Of a stretch of DNA of 64,000 nucleotides, positions 42,446-56,600 are shown piece after piece; the first letter of the stretch is position 1; every line of letters starts with the position of its first letter. The DNA lies in contig JAAGOF010000287.1 of the NCBI GenBank assembly GCA_010645155.1, positions 295,894 through 359,893 of the forward strand, given 5' to 3'. The notes below the pieces were generated by a model. That model did no database searches and had not been told where the DNA came from. It saw only the letters and a program-made list of their open reading frames with translations. The stretch is from Tigriopus japonicus (Eukaryota > Arthropoda > Copepoda > Harpacticoida > Harpacticidae). A program made the position numbers and the translations under genes.

Positions 42446-42991
42446 TAGGCCCGGAAATAATTGTTTTAAAATATAAAATATTTTAAACATATTTCTCCAC
42501 TTTTCCTCGATTTTTTTAACTATTTTGGCTGTTTCAAGGGAAAAGTAAATATTTTCTCAAATATTCTAGTCAAAAAAATATTTTGCGCAAAATTGAGGAA
42601 AAGAAATGAAAATGACCAATGCTCATTAGAGCCTTTCCAAAATGAACCCAAAATACAAAATCTGTACAAAATGGCATTTGTACTAAGATTAGACATTCAC
42701 AATCAAAACTACTGTCATATACGAAAAAATCGAGCCATCTATTGAGGCAAATTGAGAATTGTACTGTTTGAATCAATAGCATGTCAAGTTTACCCCTAAA
42801 ACCGGTCAAATGCATTAATTTCAACAGAAACAAATTTTGAAAATCGGCGCACAAAGGCAAAAATACCAAAAATGGCCTTGTCAAAAAAAAAATAATTCTA
42901 AAATATCCGGCTTTTCCCAATATTTTGGGCTTTTGAAGAAAAAATATATTGGATATTTTGGCTCTTTTTGCAAATATTTTTCCGGGCCCTA
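42446..42991. mobile_element. hAT-type MITE, family 2, copy 2, nested in another repeat
   Basis: 546 bp from TAGGCCCGGAAATAA to ATTTTTCCGGGCCCTA with a perfect 8-bp duplication GTGATGTG (42438-42445, 42992-42999). The flanking GTGATGTGTTTCGAACTGGG sequence also occurs uninterrupted at 40060-40079, so this copy inserted into an older repeat. Confidence 0.8.
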
Positions 42992-43252
42992 GTGATGTGT
43001 TTCGAACTGGGAGTGCTGCCATTTTTGACTCGAAGTTTATTACTGATTAAAAGGGCAGTTTATATTGAACATTTTGAAAAGACCGAAACTGGGTCCAATT
43101 TGGCAACATTCGAACTAGTTCGATTTTGAGTTTCATCGATAGTAATAAAAATGGATTTACAGTTGGCAGTGCCACGTTAATTGTTGTTAGCCAGATTGCT
43201 TTTTCAATACAATAGTGGCCTTTTCTTTCTGTGCTTTTTCGGCACTGTAATT

Positions 43253-44167
43253 TGTAGCATGACCGAGTGTTGTAAATGACTAGATGTTTATTGTCGTTGA
43301 GACACAGATATATATACTTAAATAGATTGACTAGAGTAAGAGCACGAGCATATAAAAGGGAGCAAGGCGGGAATACTACATCTCCCCCTTCCCGGGGGGG
43401 GGGGCATCAAGTTGAAAATTACACAAGATATATCACAGATGGGTTTACATGATTATCACAGATTTTGACTAGAATGATTAATATTGACTAGAAATATGCT
43501 CGACATCACGAAGGCTCGGTCAGCCACAGCATCGGCTCGGTCGGCCACGGCATCGGCTCGGTCGGCCACGGCATCGGCTAGGTCGGCCACGGCATCGGCT
43601 AGGTCGGCCACGGCATCGGCTAGGTCGGCCACGGCATCGGCTAGGTCGGCCACGGCATCGTCCAGCGGTCACGGCATCGTCCAGCGGTCACGGCATCGTC
43701 CGACGGTCACGGCATCGTTCGGCGGGCACGGCATCGTCCGGCGGGCACGACTTCGTCCGGCGGGCACGGCATCGTCCCACGCCTTGGCCGGGGCTCCAGA
43801 CGGACTGTCCGTTGCGTTTACGGGCCTTCCGCTGCATCCACAGGTGGATCGCTGCAACCACGGGCCTTCCATTGCACCACCATGACGTAGGCTGCATCCA
43901 TGGCCATCCCGCTGCACCACGTCCACACGCTGCATCCACGGCCCTCCCGCACGCAACACGGACTTACGTCTCCCCGACCAAGGGGAGGGAGAAGGGCGAG
44001 GTCCTTCAGCCAATACGGCGGCTACTACCGGCTGTGCCATGTAGCATGACCGAGTGTTGTGAATGACTAGATGTTTATTGTCGTTGAGACACAGATATAT
44101 ATACTTAAATAGATTGACTAGAGTAAGAGCACGAGCATATAAAAGGGAGCAAGGCGGGAATACTACA
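43253..44167. mobile_element. TRIM-like element with 128-bp terminal direct repeats
   Basis: The sequence 43253-43380 recurs almost unchanged at 44040-44167. Each repeat starts TGTAGCATGACC and ends GAATACTACA (TG...CA) and contains TATATATACTTAAATAG and TATAAAAGGG, a possible promoter. A 5-bp target duplication TAATT flanks the whole (43248-43252, 44168-44172). The 659-bp interior is GC-rich and codes for nothing retroviral. This fits a terminal-repeat retrotransposon in miniature. Confidence 0.75.
43513..43790. repeat. GC-rich 21-bp minisatellite inside the TRIM-like element
   Basis: About seven copies of a 21-bp unit (CGGTCGGCCACGGCATCGG plus CT) grade into 19-20-bp variants (CGTCCAGCGGTCACGGCAT, CGTCCGGCGGGCACGGCAT). 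A repetitive ARSATAS-type frame is open through it but is a by-product of the unit length. Confidence 0.8.
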
Positions 44168-44684
44168 TAATTGTTATTTATGCTATTACAGTGTCGTTTA
44201 GTAGTGTGGATCATATTTTGCTTGAGCAAAAATACAACTGGCAGTCTCATTTTTACTTGATCCTAAGTTTTGCCATTGAACTTCTTGAAAGCCGTTATTT
44301 TGCCTTAAAAAATTGAAAACAACCCTTTAAAGGCCTAAAAATCTAAGAAGAGTCCCAATTTTGGCCATTTAGACAAAAAAGAGACGAATAAAATCCAAAT
44401 TACACAAATCGACATGAATTTAGGGCTGTGTACAAGAAGTGGGAAATAGGGACCAAAAATTGATTTTATTATGTTTCGTATCCCTATCCTATGAAAGCCA
44501 CATGTACCAATTATTGATTAACAGAAGTATTCATACCTGACAAAGCATGTTAGGAAGAGGCCTAGAGGAACCAAATTGCCTTAGCAAGTAAAAGCTCTTT
44601 ATATTTCTTGTTGGCTAACTTGCTTGTAGAAGAACCAGACTTCAAACTCTGAGCCAAAGTTTTAGGGATCCACGGCAACCTTCA

Positions 44685-47600
44685 ATGTCCTTGACGAACA
44701 TGCAGGACTCCACAAGATGTGTTTGGGCAGGTAATACTACCGATTCAGCTTTCTCACAATCTCGTCCAGAAATTTGCCCGGCTCTCAGTGATCCACATTA
44801 CTTGGTACGAAATAGGTATTTGTTTCAGTTTTTGGGGCTGGTGGTTTGGCCAAATTTGGAATCATTTTAGAGTAAATCACAAGAGTCGCAAACTAATTAC
44901 CCTTAACGCCTTATTTGGAACAGTAAGCAAGGTCATTCTGTTATTTCTTAAGAAAAAGCTCGATTTAGAATGCATCAAAAGATTCAGGGACATTTGGTTT
45001 ATTTTTCATTACTTTTTTGTAGGATATTTTCGACACTGACCTAGACAGATCATCCAAATCCCGTCATGTGGCCGTCCTTGGAATCCAAATGGGCCAAATA
45101 TCTACAATTAAATGACGCAGACATTCAACTCATTCGCAATAGCTCAACCTTGAGCAACCCTCTTGGATTTCTGATTTTCCTAGATTTGGTCAGTAAGCAA
45201 AAGGTGCGTATTGGAAACTTGATTTCCCAGCAAAAGCTATCATATGGTATATTTAAAAGATTTGTTCCTTTGTTATGGTTATGCCAACCGAAACCGAAAG
45301 CAGACATGCACTAAAAAGATGGAGTTTGACAACAAAATCGAAACATTTTTTCGTCCAAAAACCTCTGAAATTTAAGTTTCCCGATTTTTCAAAATTTGCG
45401 ACTACCCAACATTAAACACATGAGCAATCTAATCTTTTAGGTGGATTTTGCATTTTTACAATTTTGAAATCCGCTGTTTTCGGTTTTGGTTTCGGTTTCC
45501 GTTAAGCAAATCCGACCAAATATTTTATCGCGTTAACACAAAATTACTCAATTGACTTGCAAGCTACACACCCGTGAAATAAGCTAGAAGAAAGATAATC
45601 GGCCTCGTCCTCCTCTTGGTCTGACTATCCAAAGGTTTTATGAAAATCTACCCTTCAGTATGGTTAAAGGGTGACAAACTTTCGCCATCAAACCAAACTG
45701 TATAGTGTGCAGAAAGTGATTATTTTGCAAGAAAATCGCTTTTGCTCTTGTGGAAATCATAAGACAAGCGCAACACTAATTATCAAATATAAAGAGAGCA
45801 GGATTCTAACACTAAGCTATAAAGTGTCGCAAACTGAATGGATGTTTTCACCAGTATTATTATCACTTACGTATAATAATTAAATGGACGCTTAAATGAA
45901 AGAAACTGGCGTTCGCCAAAATGGCTGACAAAGTGGACTCAGCCAACTGCTGTTTTACCGCTGGCGGTATGCTTTAAAACGCTCACTTGATCGACCTTTG
46001 AGCATAGATGTGTACAGATCCGACATACTCTAGCTGAAAAATGGTTGCGTGAGTGAGCTAAAAAATTCCGAGGAATATTATTGATGTATTATTCAGGGTA
46101 AGCTCAGGAGAATCACACGTCCGTTTTCTGTTCAAGTAATATAACAATCTAAAATTGTTGTTTTGAATTTGTTACCCTCTATCCCTTGCTGGCTATGCAA
46201 CAAAAGGTGATCCCCTGAAGTCTTCTAAAGCTGGGCTAAACAAATCACAATTTATTTTCATGATCAACCCTTTCTTCAAAAACTGGACAGAACCAACCCT
46301 GAGAGTTTGTCCAGTTTGACTATGACCAGAAACAATTAATTCACATTCACAGGGCTTAAGGGAAGAAAGCTTGTTGATATTTGTCTCGCCAAGTTGACCC
46401 CAAAATCATCCAATAGAATGAAAGGCAGATTTGACCGAGTATGTTGTATCTATGCATATCTATGCCTTTGGCCATGTCTTGGTGACTTGGCGCACTTAAC
46501 ACGAGATTTTGCGTTTAAAAAGATCTCTCTATAAATTTTTAAATCATCTTAACTTCAGAATGCACGAAAATTGACGATAGAGAATCTTCGATACCTAAAA
46601 GCAGCCACGTTATCGGGAGACGGCTTTGCGAACAGGAGCATATCTTTGTTGTACATGTGGATGCTACTGGATCGACTTCAAAAGCTTCAAAAATGGGCTT
46701 TAATTTGGCTTTGGACTATCTTAAATATTTTTGCTTTTGCATTTGAGGATAAAAATGAAAGTAAAAAGAAGCAGGTGAGTACAAAACACCAAAATTGTAT
46801 TTTCCCCTTTACAACATTCAAAGTTGGTTCAATTACTTGAAAAATGTAGATTATCCGAAAATATAATTGACTTCAATTACAAATACATGACAATCATATG
46901 TCAATTACAATTATTCCGTCTCTTTCACCCTTTGCCTTTTCAAAACGATGAAAAATAAACAGATCTACCGTTTTTAGGTAGCAATGCACCAACCGGCAAA
47001 TTAAAAATTGCTGAAAGGTTAATATGAAAGAGTGAATTACGAAAATGAAAAGTTTATGAACGGCTTAAATGTCAAAAAATGTATAGGATCAACCACAAGG
47101 CATATTTTTCTTTTTCAGAAAACACGAACTTTGTACATACATATCAAAAATTACGCTGGTTTAAAACTTTATTTTTGCAGTTCATTTGTCTGCCCTTGGT
47201 TGTGAAAAGCCCCAAATCCTGCCACAAAAATCATGGTCAAAAGCTCTTGTAGTTTAAAAGTATTTAAACTACAAAAGCTTGGGTGTGTTTTGCAACAAAA
47301 GCTTCCTGTTCTTGGCATCACATTGACCGCAAATTGATGCTTATTTCCTGATTGATTGATTGATTGACGATTGATTTATTGACGATAATTGTTTTGCAAG
47401 TAAAATCTGATTAAGAGGTTTTATTGGTTTTATGGTTAATTTGAGGAAGATAGATTTTGAGAAGTAATTGGTAATTTGTAATTGAAAATTCATCAATTAC
47501 ATGACCACAAATGAAATTAATTACAATTACAATTATTTAGCGTAAAAATGTAATTAATTACTGTAGATGCCAGTAACTAAAGTTCAATGAGGCTATTGTT

Positions 47601-50600
47601 TGTCACCACGAAATAACCAAGGCAATAGTTAAAGGTTCAAGCACATTGTATTTTTTCTACATGAAATACGTGGCAAGGTGAAGGCATGTCGGGTTCAAGT
47701 TCTCTATGTTACAAAAAAATGATTCCGACTGTATGCTTGAAACGCGTTCAAATGCTCAATCAATGTCAATTGGAAAGGAGGGAAAAATAGGTCAAAGTTG
47801 GCACGAAATTCAAAGACTGATCACGCACCAACAATTACAATTACATGTAATTGAAAATACGTAATTGTAATTGCAATTACAATTACTCCCCATCTCTGAC
47901 AACACTACACATTGTTTCACTCAAAATTAATTCGAATAACTTTTGCGACAAAAATGACAGGTCCGATACATATGTCTAGATTGTCAACTTTGTTTCTGCA
48001 AGTGAAAAATGCCCGAATTTGACTTCATTTCGGCATTGATTGGCCAAACAGTCAAAGCTGGGTCGAAAGATTTTATTCTTTTATTGCAAAGCTTATCTTG
48101 TTGCAAGAGGTGCATTTAAAATTAAAAGGAACCAAAAAGATTGTCTTATAATCAAAACAGGATGTAATATTAAGGAAAAATATCTTGCTGTGTTGACTGA
48201 AGTAGACACTTGGAGCATATATTCCTTCGATATAAGAACAACTATTGATATAAGAATTCCTTTGTTGTTGAAGGAATATGCTTAAATCCAACTCTGTGTT
48301 TTTGTGGCGGTGTTTTAGCTATGGTTTGTCTGTCATATTGTGAAATGTAGAGTCAAAGGAGGATATAGAAAACACCCTTGATTTAATAATTCTTTTGCTG
48401 CTCACCGAAATATTTGAACTATTCTCGCTAGAAAAATGCTGCTGTTGCTGATCGCCTTCCATGTGTTCAGCGTGTAAATATAGTCAGGAGCAAAAGTATT
48501 TGTAACGTGACGAGAAAACCAGAAAATCCTTTATATCCAATTAAATACTATGTGCAAAAGTATTCGTAACGCGCAAAAAAGTTAACAAAATAGGTTTATA
48601 AACAGATTTTTCATCAGAAAAAGTTGATCGAAAGATGTAGAACATTCTGCAAAGCTGGAGAAAAGTCATTTAGTCTCCTTTTTTCCAAGACTTTCTAGAT
48701 CTTTCTTGGATCTTATAAACTTTACGGAATTGAACAATTGCTTCACAGTCAGCCAATCATGACCAAGGTCAAGGAGCTCGACAAGGACTTGAAGTTGAAG
48801 ATAGTAAGTCTTCATCATGGAGGCAAGGGCTACAGAGCCATTTCGAAGCTTCTGGACATCCCGATTTCAACGATTTAGTACGTCGTAAAGAAGGCACAAA
48901 AGAACGGAACGGTTGAAAACCTCCCAAGATCCGGTCGTCCAAGGAAACTGTCAGCCAGACTTGAGAGGAAGATTGTCAGAGAGGTCACAAATAATCCCCG
49001 AACAATGGTCAAGGACATCCGGAACAGTCTCAGTGAAAATGGATTGTCCATCTCGAGGTTTACTGTTGCTCGCTCACTTCACAAAGCAGGATTGAAGTCT
49101 TGTCGCCCACGGAAGACTCCCTTGCTCAAGGATAGACACTTGAAGGCTCGCTTGGAATTTGCCAAGAAGTACCTTGACAAGACCAGTGACTTTTGGTCTA
49201 GGAATCTTTGGTCAGATGAGACAAAGGTTGAGCTTTTTGGTCACAACGATGTTCAAAGGATTTGGCGACGTAAAGGAGAAGCGTTTCATCCAAAAAACAC
49301 CATCCCTACGGTCAAGCAGGGTGGAGGATCGATCATGTTATGGGGCTCCTTTTCCGCCAAAGGCACCGGTAACCTTGTGAGAATTCATGGGACAATGAAA
49401 AAAGAAGACTATCGGGATATCTTGGCTGAGAATCTCCAGAGTTCAGCGCGGAAACTTCGGCTTGGTCGACAGTTCGTCTTCCAGCACGACAACGACCCTA
49501 AGCACAACAGCATTTTGGTCAAGAAGTGGTTGAAGGACAATCGGATTAAGGTCTTGGACTGGCCCTCCATGAATCCGGACCTTAATCCAATTGAAAACCT
49601 CTGGAGAGAATTAAAAGTCCGTATCCGTGCAAGACGTCCAAAGACAATTGACGAACTGGAGCAAATCTGTTATGAAGAATGGGCTAACATTCCTTCAGAT
49701 GTATGTAAAAATCTTGTAAATGATTATAAAAAACGTCTCTTAAGTGTAATTCAGCAAAAAGGGCATTCAATAAACTATTGACAAAATGTTACGAATACTT
49801 TTGCTCTTGGTCTAAAACATGTTCTGAGCAGTTTTTTAACCAAAATCTTGTAAATTTTTAAAAAGAAAAGTATCATAGCTTTTTAATGATAAAAGAATAA
49901 CTAAGGAGCAAAATGGTTCTTAAATGTTCTTTTCAAAAATCGAGTATCATTTAAAAATCAATAAAATTTTCGAGGTTACGAATACTTTTGCTCCTGACTG
50001 TATATACTCAAGGGAGTTAGAGTGGAAAACTCAATAAACGATAAACAAGCAATGATAATTGAGCCCCACATAATGTCAGCGTAAATCTTCTGCTGCCAGC
50101 GCCTCTTCTGGTCTGATTTAAGCAGAATTGCCTGATCGGATTTTTTTTACCCAACATTTTGACGAAATAGCAAATACTTTCCTCACTAACATTATCCAAC
50201 CAAAACTTGTTATCTTTTTGTGATACGACGACACTGTCAAAATATTATCATAAAATAAAATAGTGTCAAAAGTGGCATCAAAAATCCCCATCTGGCAACT
50301 ATACCCTAATCGGACCATAGAGGTCTAAAGAGTGGAGATACTAGGGCCATTTATCATCAGCGACTAGTTGAAACTTGCCCAAATAAGTCCTATGCACTGA
50401 CGTTTGTAGTACTATGATCTTGCACTTGCATGGGCAAGGTTTTATGATATTTTTTGGAAATATTTGCCTTTTCACGCAACTTATGGGCAACTTTGGCCAG
50501 TATCAGCTGCAAACAGTAAACAAGGCAGCGAAGATTACGACAGTGGCCTCTCTATAATCCTTTAAGAGTCGGACCACAAGAGGCGCTGGGTTTACGGTGA

Positions 50601-53600
50601 CGTTTTGTGGGGTTCAATCTTGTTCAATTGAGTCTCCAATTTCACACCATGACTCCTTAAATTCCTAATAAACAGATCTATTCACAGCACTTGATGACTC
50701 TTTTATAGGTCCCGAAAGAAAATCGTCCCAAAATCAAACAACCGTGTTCTCTGCTCTTGTTTTGTCGAGAGGGTTCAGATTTCACTCTTCCAAAACGTTT
50801 CGAAAATGGCGGAAATTTGGCAATAGAGGGGTTGGAACCAGTCAATTTAGGCAATGGAAAGATAGTGACATCAATGGAAGAAGCCAAAAAAATCCTTTGG
50901 AAACGTGAGCTACCGTTGGATGAAGATGACGTCTCTCAATCCAGATTCATTCCAAAAAAAGTTTTGGACCAAAACTTACAGATTCCAGCGAAATTTGGCG
51001 GTCCATATGACATTGTTCGACACGTTCTTTCACCTTGTCAAGAAATCTTAGGACCAGCTAGTAACTTGAAAGCAGATTCCATATCCACTGATTCAATTCT
51101 CAAGCACATGAAATGGGCTCAAACTTTGCTGGATGTTTGGCAGTTTGACTCAAATGAGCACTATTCCTTTGGAGATTCATTTTGGAAAGAAGAGGATTGG
51201 TTGGAAAGTCTCACAGCACCCTTGCTCGAAAAAGGACCTCACACAGGTTTTGTGAGGAAGAAGTTTCAAGATTATTTGAAAGCTACGTCAAGTCCAAATA
51301 TTCCATTATGTTTGAACGCTTTTTACAAGGAGGAAATCAAGATTAACACCGTCAAACAATCCAAAGAGGTTCTTTTCCAAACTAAGAACTTGACACAGTT
51401 TCTCAATTCAAGCCCTCTTTTTTTGGCCACGTTTTTCGTGACGAAAATCTTGGGTCTCAAGGGTCCCGAAAGTGAATCATTAGTTCAAAAAACTGAAGGC
51501 CTAACGAATGCCCGCTTTCAAACAGATGTTTTTCGTGCACTCAAAACTTGTTTCTCCAAATCTCCCCATTGGATTACTATCTTCCATACATTGGACCATA
51601 AGACCATTCAAATAGGATTTGGCTCTTTTATCATCATCTTGGGACAACAAAAAAAGGTGCTTTATATCGAGTATAAATACTCTTTGATACATCTGTGCCA
51701 ATATAAAAACGCATTTGCGTTTATCCGAAGTATTTCACCTGTCACAGAAGGCTGGGAATTTCTCACTTGGATCTGTTACGAGAAACAAGGCAATTACACA
51801 ATTTGCTCTACATGTAAGCCTTTTCTTGTGAAGCTTTCAAATTTAGGCGCAGCCTTTGACCAACTTTTGATGGGAAAAAATTACACCAAGTTCGAAGAAG
51901 ACTACGAAGCTTTGGTCAAGAATTATCTCTTTGCCACTTTATCCGATAAAACTTGCACATCTCGGGGTGATCACTACCAAAATTGGTCAAAACACGAATC
52001 CATTCTGTGGTGCTGGGATCAATTGAGCATTCTACAGAGGAATCCCAGGAAATTGATAATCCGGGGTCATGGCCGATTAGGAACCGGTAAAACCGAGGTT
52101 CTCAAGAAGAAAGCAACCCAATTGGCCGATCATGAAAGAAAAAGGGGCCCAAGGAATTTTGTTGCTTTTTTGATCGCGAAAACTAATGAGAATTCAAATG
52201 AATCGGAGCTTTTGATCACGAAATATCTCCGATTGCTATTCAAACCGTGGGATAAAATCAAAGTGGAAGAACTTGAAAACGGCGGAAATATTGCTTTGCT
52301 CCTCAATCAAATGTTTCCAGAGTGTCAAAACGAGAACCACACGATCCATGTAATCATTGATCAGGCCACCAAAGACAACAAGGAACAAATTCAAAAATTC
52401 TTGGAAGATGTTCCTCTAGATTATTATCAAAACATTTGGATTGTGGACAAATTCGCCGATTTGGATTTCCAGTCCGACTTTGGTTTTGAAATTGATGGTG
52501 AACTGCAGATGAATCTGCGAACTTCAGAAGAAATCCAAGAAATTATTCCACTTGTCCAAGAAAATGAATCTTTATCTTTTTGTTATGAGAAGCATTCTCT
52601 GGCAGAGGTTATATCCTCATATTTGAAACAAAAAATGGATGCGAAACAAATTGCAATTGTTTTGAATGAAGGGATCACTTCTAACGAGATCCAGGATATT
52701 GTAGCGGAAAACTCCATAATCGAACCTTATGGATTGATGGGCGTAAGTTATTATGACTAAAGACCAGACCTGTGATGTAATTGTAATTGAAATTATAATT
52801 ACGTAATTGCAATTACATTTTCAAGTAATTGTAATTGTAATGATTTGCATTTGAAATCAAAGTAATTGTAATAGTAAGTAATTACATTTGAAGCTACATT
52901 TTCAAGTAATTGTAATTGTAATGAATTCCATTTGAAATCAAAGTAATTGTAATAGTGAGTAATTGCATTTGAAGCTATGTAATTGACATTTTTCAATTCC
53001 AAATTACAATTACAGTGTCATCAACGTAAGAAACTCTGGAATTAAATATTTCACAAATTTTTCCCCGTCTTTTCAATATTTTTCAGTATGTAAATTGATG
53101 TACCCCAAGATCACAAGCTTTATTTGCTTCCGACACGTAAAACTTAAAAGCAAAATGAGGAGAAGTTAATTTGGAGAAAAAAGTAATTGAAATATAATTC
53201 AATGCTGTTTGAAATGTTGTAATTGTTATTAATCAAATTTGAAACAAAGCAATTGAAATTGTTTTTAATTACTTTTGAGAATACAGTACTTGTAATTCTT
53301 ATTAATTGAAACTTAAAAGTAATTTACACAGGTCCGCTTAAGATGGCCAAAAAATGCTTGATATCTTTTAGGCCCTAGAACGGGTCTCTAAACAATTTAA
53401 GCGTGTATTTGTTTTTTTGATCACATCTTTAAAAACCCATTTAAAAATCATCGAAGCTCACCAAATGATTGTTTTGATTTGTTATTATTCTTCAAGTGAT
53501 TGCGTACTTACATCCACGCAAAAGTACAAAGTACATCTTTGAAATGTCTTTTACCATATATGAAATTTGCTTTCATCAATACGAAATATCTCACTGATTT

Positions 53601-56600
53601 ATACTTCATGTTTGAGGTCTTTGTACTTTCAGAAACACATTTCATGATTTACTATTACTAACTGTAACACATCCAGCTTTTATTTATATATATCCAAATA
53701 ATAGCTTTTTAAATGTAAATTTAACTTTTAAAGCTGGGGTCGGCAACCGTTTTTTGGTCAAGGCCCATCAATTTGACCACATATTGTCAAGAGCCCACCA
53801 AACAGGCATTGCTGGGTCCAGGGGCCCACAAATTAACAATCAAAGAGCTTTGGGCCCACGGGCACAGTACTATGGGTGGCTCGCGGGCCCACTATTTTAG
53901 ACATTCCCCAAAGCGACTAGGCCCACCAACGACCACCCTTGGGCCCGCACGTGAGTTGCAGCCCACCGGTTGCCGACCCCTGTTTTAAAGGATCAAATTC
54001 AATTGCAATAGCGAAATTGAATTTGCAATCAGTATCACCTCACAGTTCTGTTGAAATTGATATATTGATTTAACTATTTTGAATTTTTTGAATTCTTATT
54101 TTAGTACTTAGATTACTTTTTTATACAAAATTATTTGTTTTCATGCTAATTGAATGGCAGCCCTTCAAAAATTGAAGCAGGTAAACAAATTTTGTTGGTT
54201 CTGGTTCTGGTTATAAAAAGAATTTTGCGGATTTTTAGAACGTATTTTAGAATTTTCAGCCATTTTTTAAGCATTTTTTGAGACGTTTTTAAACATATTT
54301 CTGGTTTTTTTGGAGCAAACATTTCAAACATTGCAAAGCAGCTTTAGAGCAGTTTTGAGGCATGTTTTAGGGCTTATAACAAAACTTTTAAAACATAATT
54401 TGGCCACTAACTATGACTTAAGCAAATTGATTGTGAATCTTCCTCATATTCAAAACATATCTCGTTTTCATTTCCATTGACAGCGTTCAACAAAATCTGA
54501 AGAAAGGCTGGAAGGTTTTCTGGAACCAGAAGACAACAAAGAATGTCCCATTTTGTTGACGGTTGGGCATTTCATCGAGGGATTTGATGTTGAAATGATT
54601 TTAGTAGTTGAACTTCACCAAATATTGGCGAAATGGTTTTTGTCGTGCTCCCGAAAGAAGTTAGGAACCGTTGTTATCAATGAAGCAGCTCATCCAGCAC
54701 TTCTTCATCAGTTTCAAGTTCCAAAAGTTAAGGTGAGTTTCTGACCAGTTTGGTTAAAAGGAAACGGGTTTTGGGATCAATACGAGTGCCTAGAGTGCAT
54801 TTCCCGACAAAATGTTAAAATAGCTTCAAGGATGTACCATATTTCGAATTTTTATTCCGAGAAGCAGTTTGTTAGAAGACATTGGCATGCGTAAAAAAAA
54901 TCGCAAAGTCTTTCTTAGGTCAAAACTAAGTGTTCCATTTGTATGGAACAGATTGCTTTGACCAATAAATCCTTTCAACACTTTTAATTATTGTGGCAAA
55001 ATTTTGCTATTGTTTTATGTATTTCATAAGCAAATATAAGAATGCGTATGTTTTATTCATGGAAGGGTGTATGTATAGAGGCAAGCATGACTCAGCGAAG
55101 GATATATTATAGAAAACCACTTACGTCCTAGTCACAACAACGAAAATTCAACGGAACATTTACTTCGTTGAAATAACCTCTCATTTTAGTACATTGATAG
55201 GCCTTAAGTGGTATTTCTGTAATTCGTCCTGAGAAATTAAGATGTCCTTGATATAGGCAGTGCAAGAGGGAATAAGAAGAAGCAATTCATAGAAAGGAAG
55301 TAGCTAGAGAAGAAACATTAGGACTTCTCAGACACCCGCTTGTATAAATATTGACGGCAACAGTTGCATTTAAAAAATGATGCTAAATTATCACAAACAA
55401 ACAAACATTTTTAAAAGCCCAAACAAATATACAAACAAACAAAGAAACAGCCTATTTATTCGCATCAGTAACAGTAACAAACCCTTATGAGCTTGTTAAT
55501 ACTCGAAAAGTTTCCAATGTGTCTCTTATCTTATGAGGCTTTGCATTATTGTATTATGACTCAACAGTTTATTTTTAAAAAGAATTTGAATGAATATGAA
55601 CTTGAACAATAGCAAATATTTCTAGAAATAATTCGATTCCGTCCTTCTCTTTTAAGGAACCCATAATCAATTGGATGTATGATGACGGCCTCGTTTTTGA
55701 AATTCATGGAATTGAGTACTATTCCAGACTAAACCATGGATGTGTTAATACGACTGCTTCATATCTGAAGTACTCATCAGATCAACCAAGCATTTCATTG
55801 ATCAAAAATCTCGAAAAACGAACGAAATTGGGACAAAAGGCCATCATCAAACAATACAACCTAGTCCAAGAGAAATCGTTTCAATCAACCAAAATCAATT
55901 ATCCCCTCTTTCTTTTGTTCACAACTCTTGACAAATGGAAAGCCAATTATGGGTTTGAACTAAAGGGAGAAACTATTGTTGACGGACATCCTGTGGCAAC
56001 CCTGATAAAATCGAAGAATGTGACAGTTGTGGAACTGACATTGAGTGATCAAATTTTGCAATGGATGCCTTGGGAGAGGATTTTAATCGCCGAGATTGTT
56101 CGGGCTAATCGCCTTGGACTTGAGCTAAGAGTTTGGTTTGACTTCTTACGACTGTTTTCGATCTGGTCACGAATCTGCGAGGAATTCAAGCAAAATAAAT
56201 ATATTGAAAAAACTTGTGAAGTGGATTCGGATTCGTACAATCATATCCGACGTGATCTGCTCTCAAGATCTCTAATTTTCAGGTTACTGATCCATGTTTT
56301 AAGATAGTTTTTGTTTGGTATTTTATTATGGCCATAGATGAGCGATTTTAATTTTGGTAGATTTTTTTTCAATTTATTTTTCCATTTTCTAGAGAACAAA
56401 CTTTGAGGAATGAGCGTTTTATTTTCAAATTTAACAATATGGTCATTTTTGGCCAATTTTTAGGACCATTTTTGCCCCCAAAAAATTTCGATCAGAGAAA
56501 CGAAAAAGAAAAAAATTGCACCAAAAAAAGACCAAATCATCTTAGCAAACAACAATAAAGTGTTTTGGGGTCTATCTTGGCCTTCAAAACACCTTCTTGG

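Noticed and set aside
43484..43885. Ala/Ser/Thr-repeat protein (ARSATAS units) and the antisense ADAVADL frame
   Set aside because: Both arise from a 21-bp tandem repeat, whose length is a multiple of three, inside the TRIM-like element.
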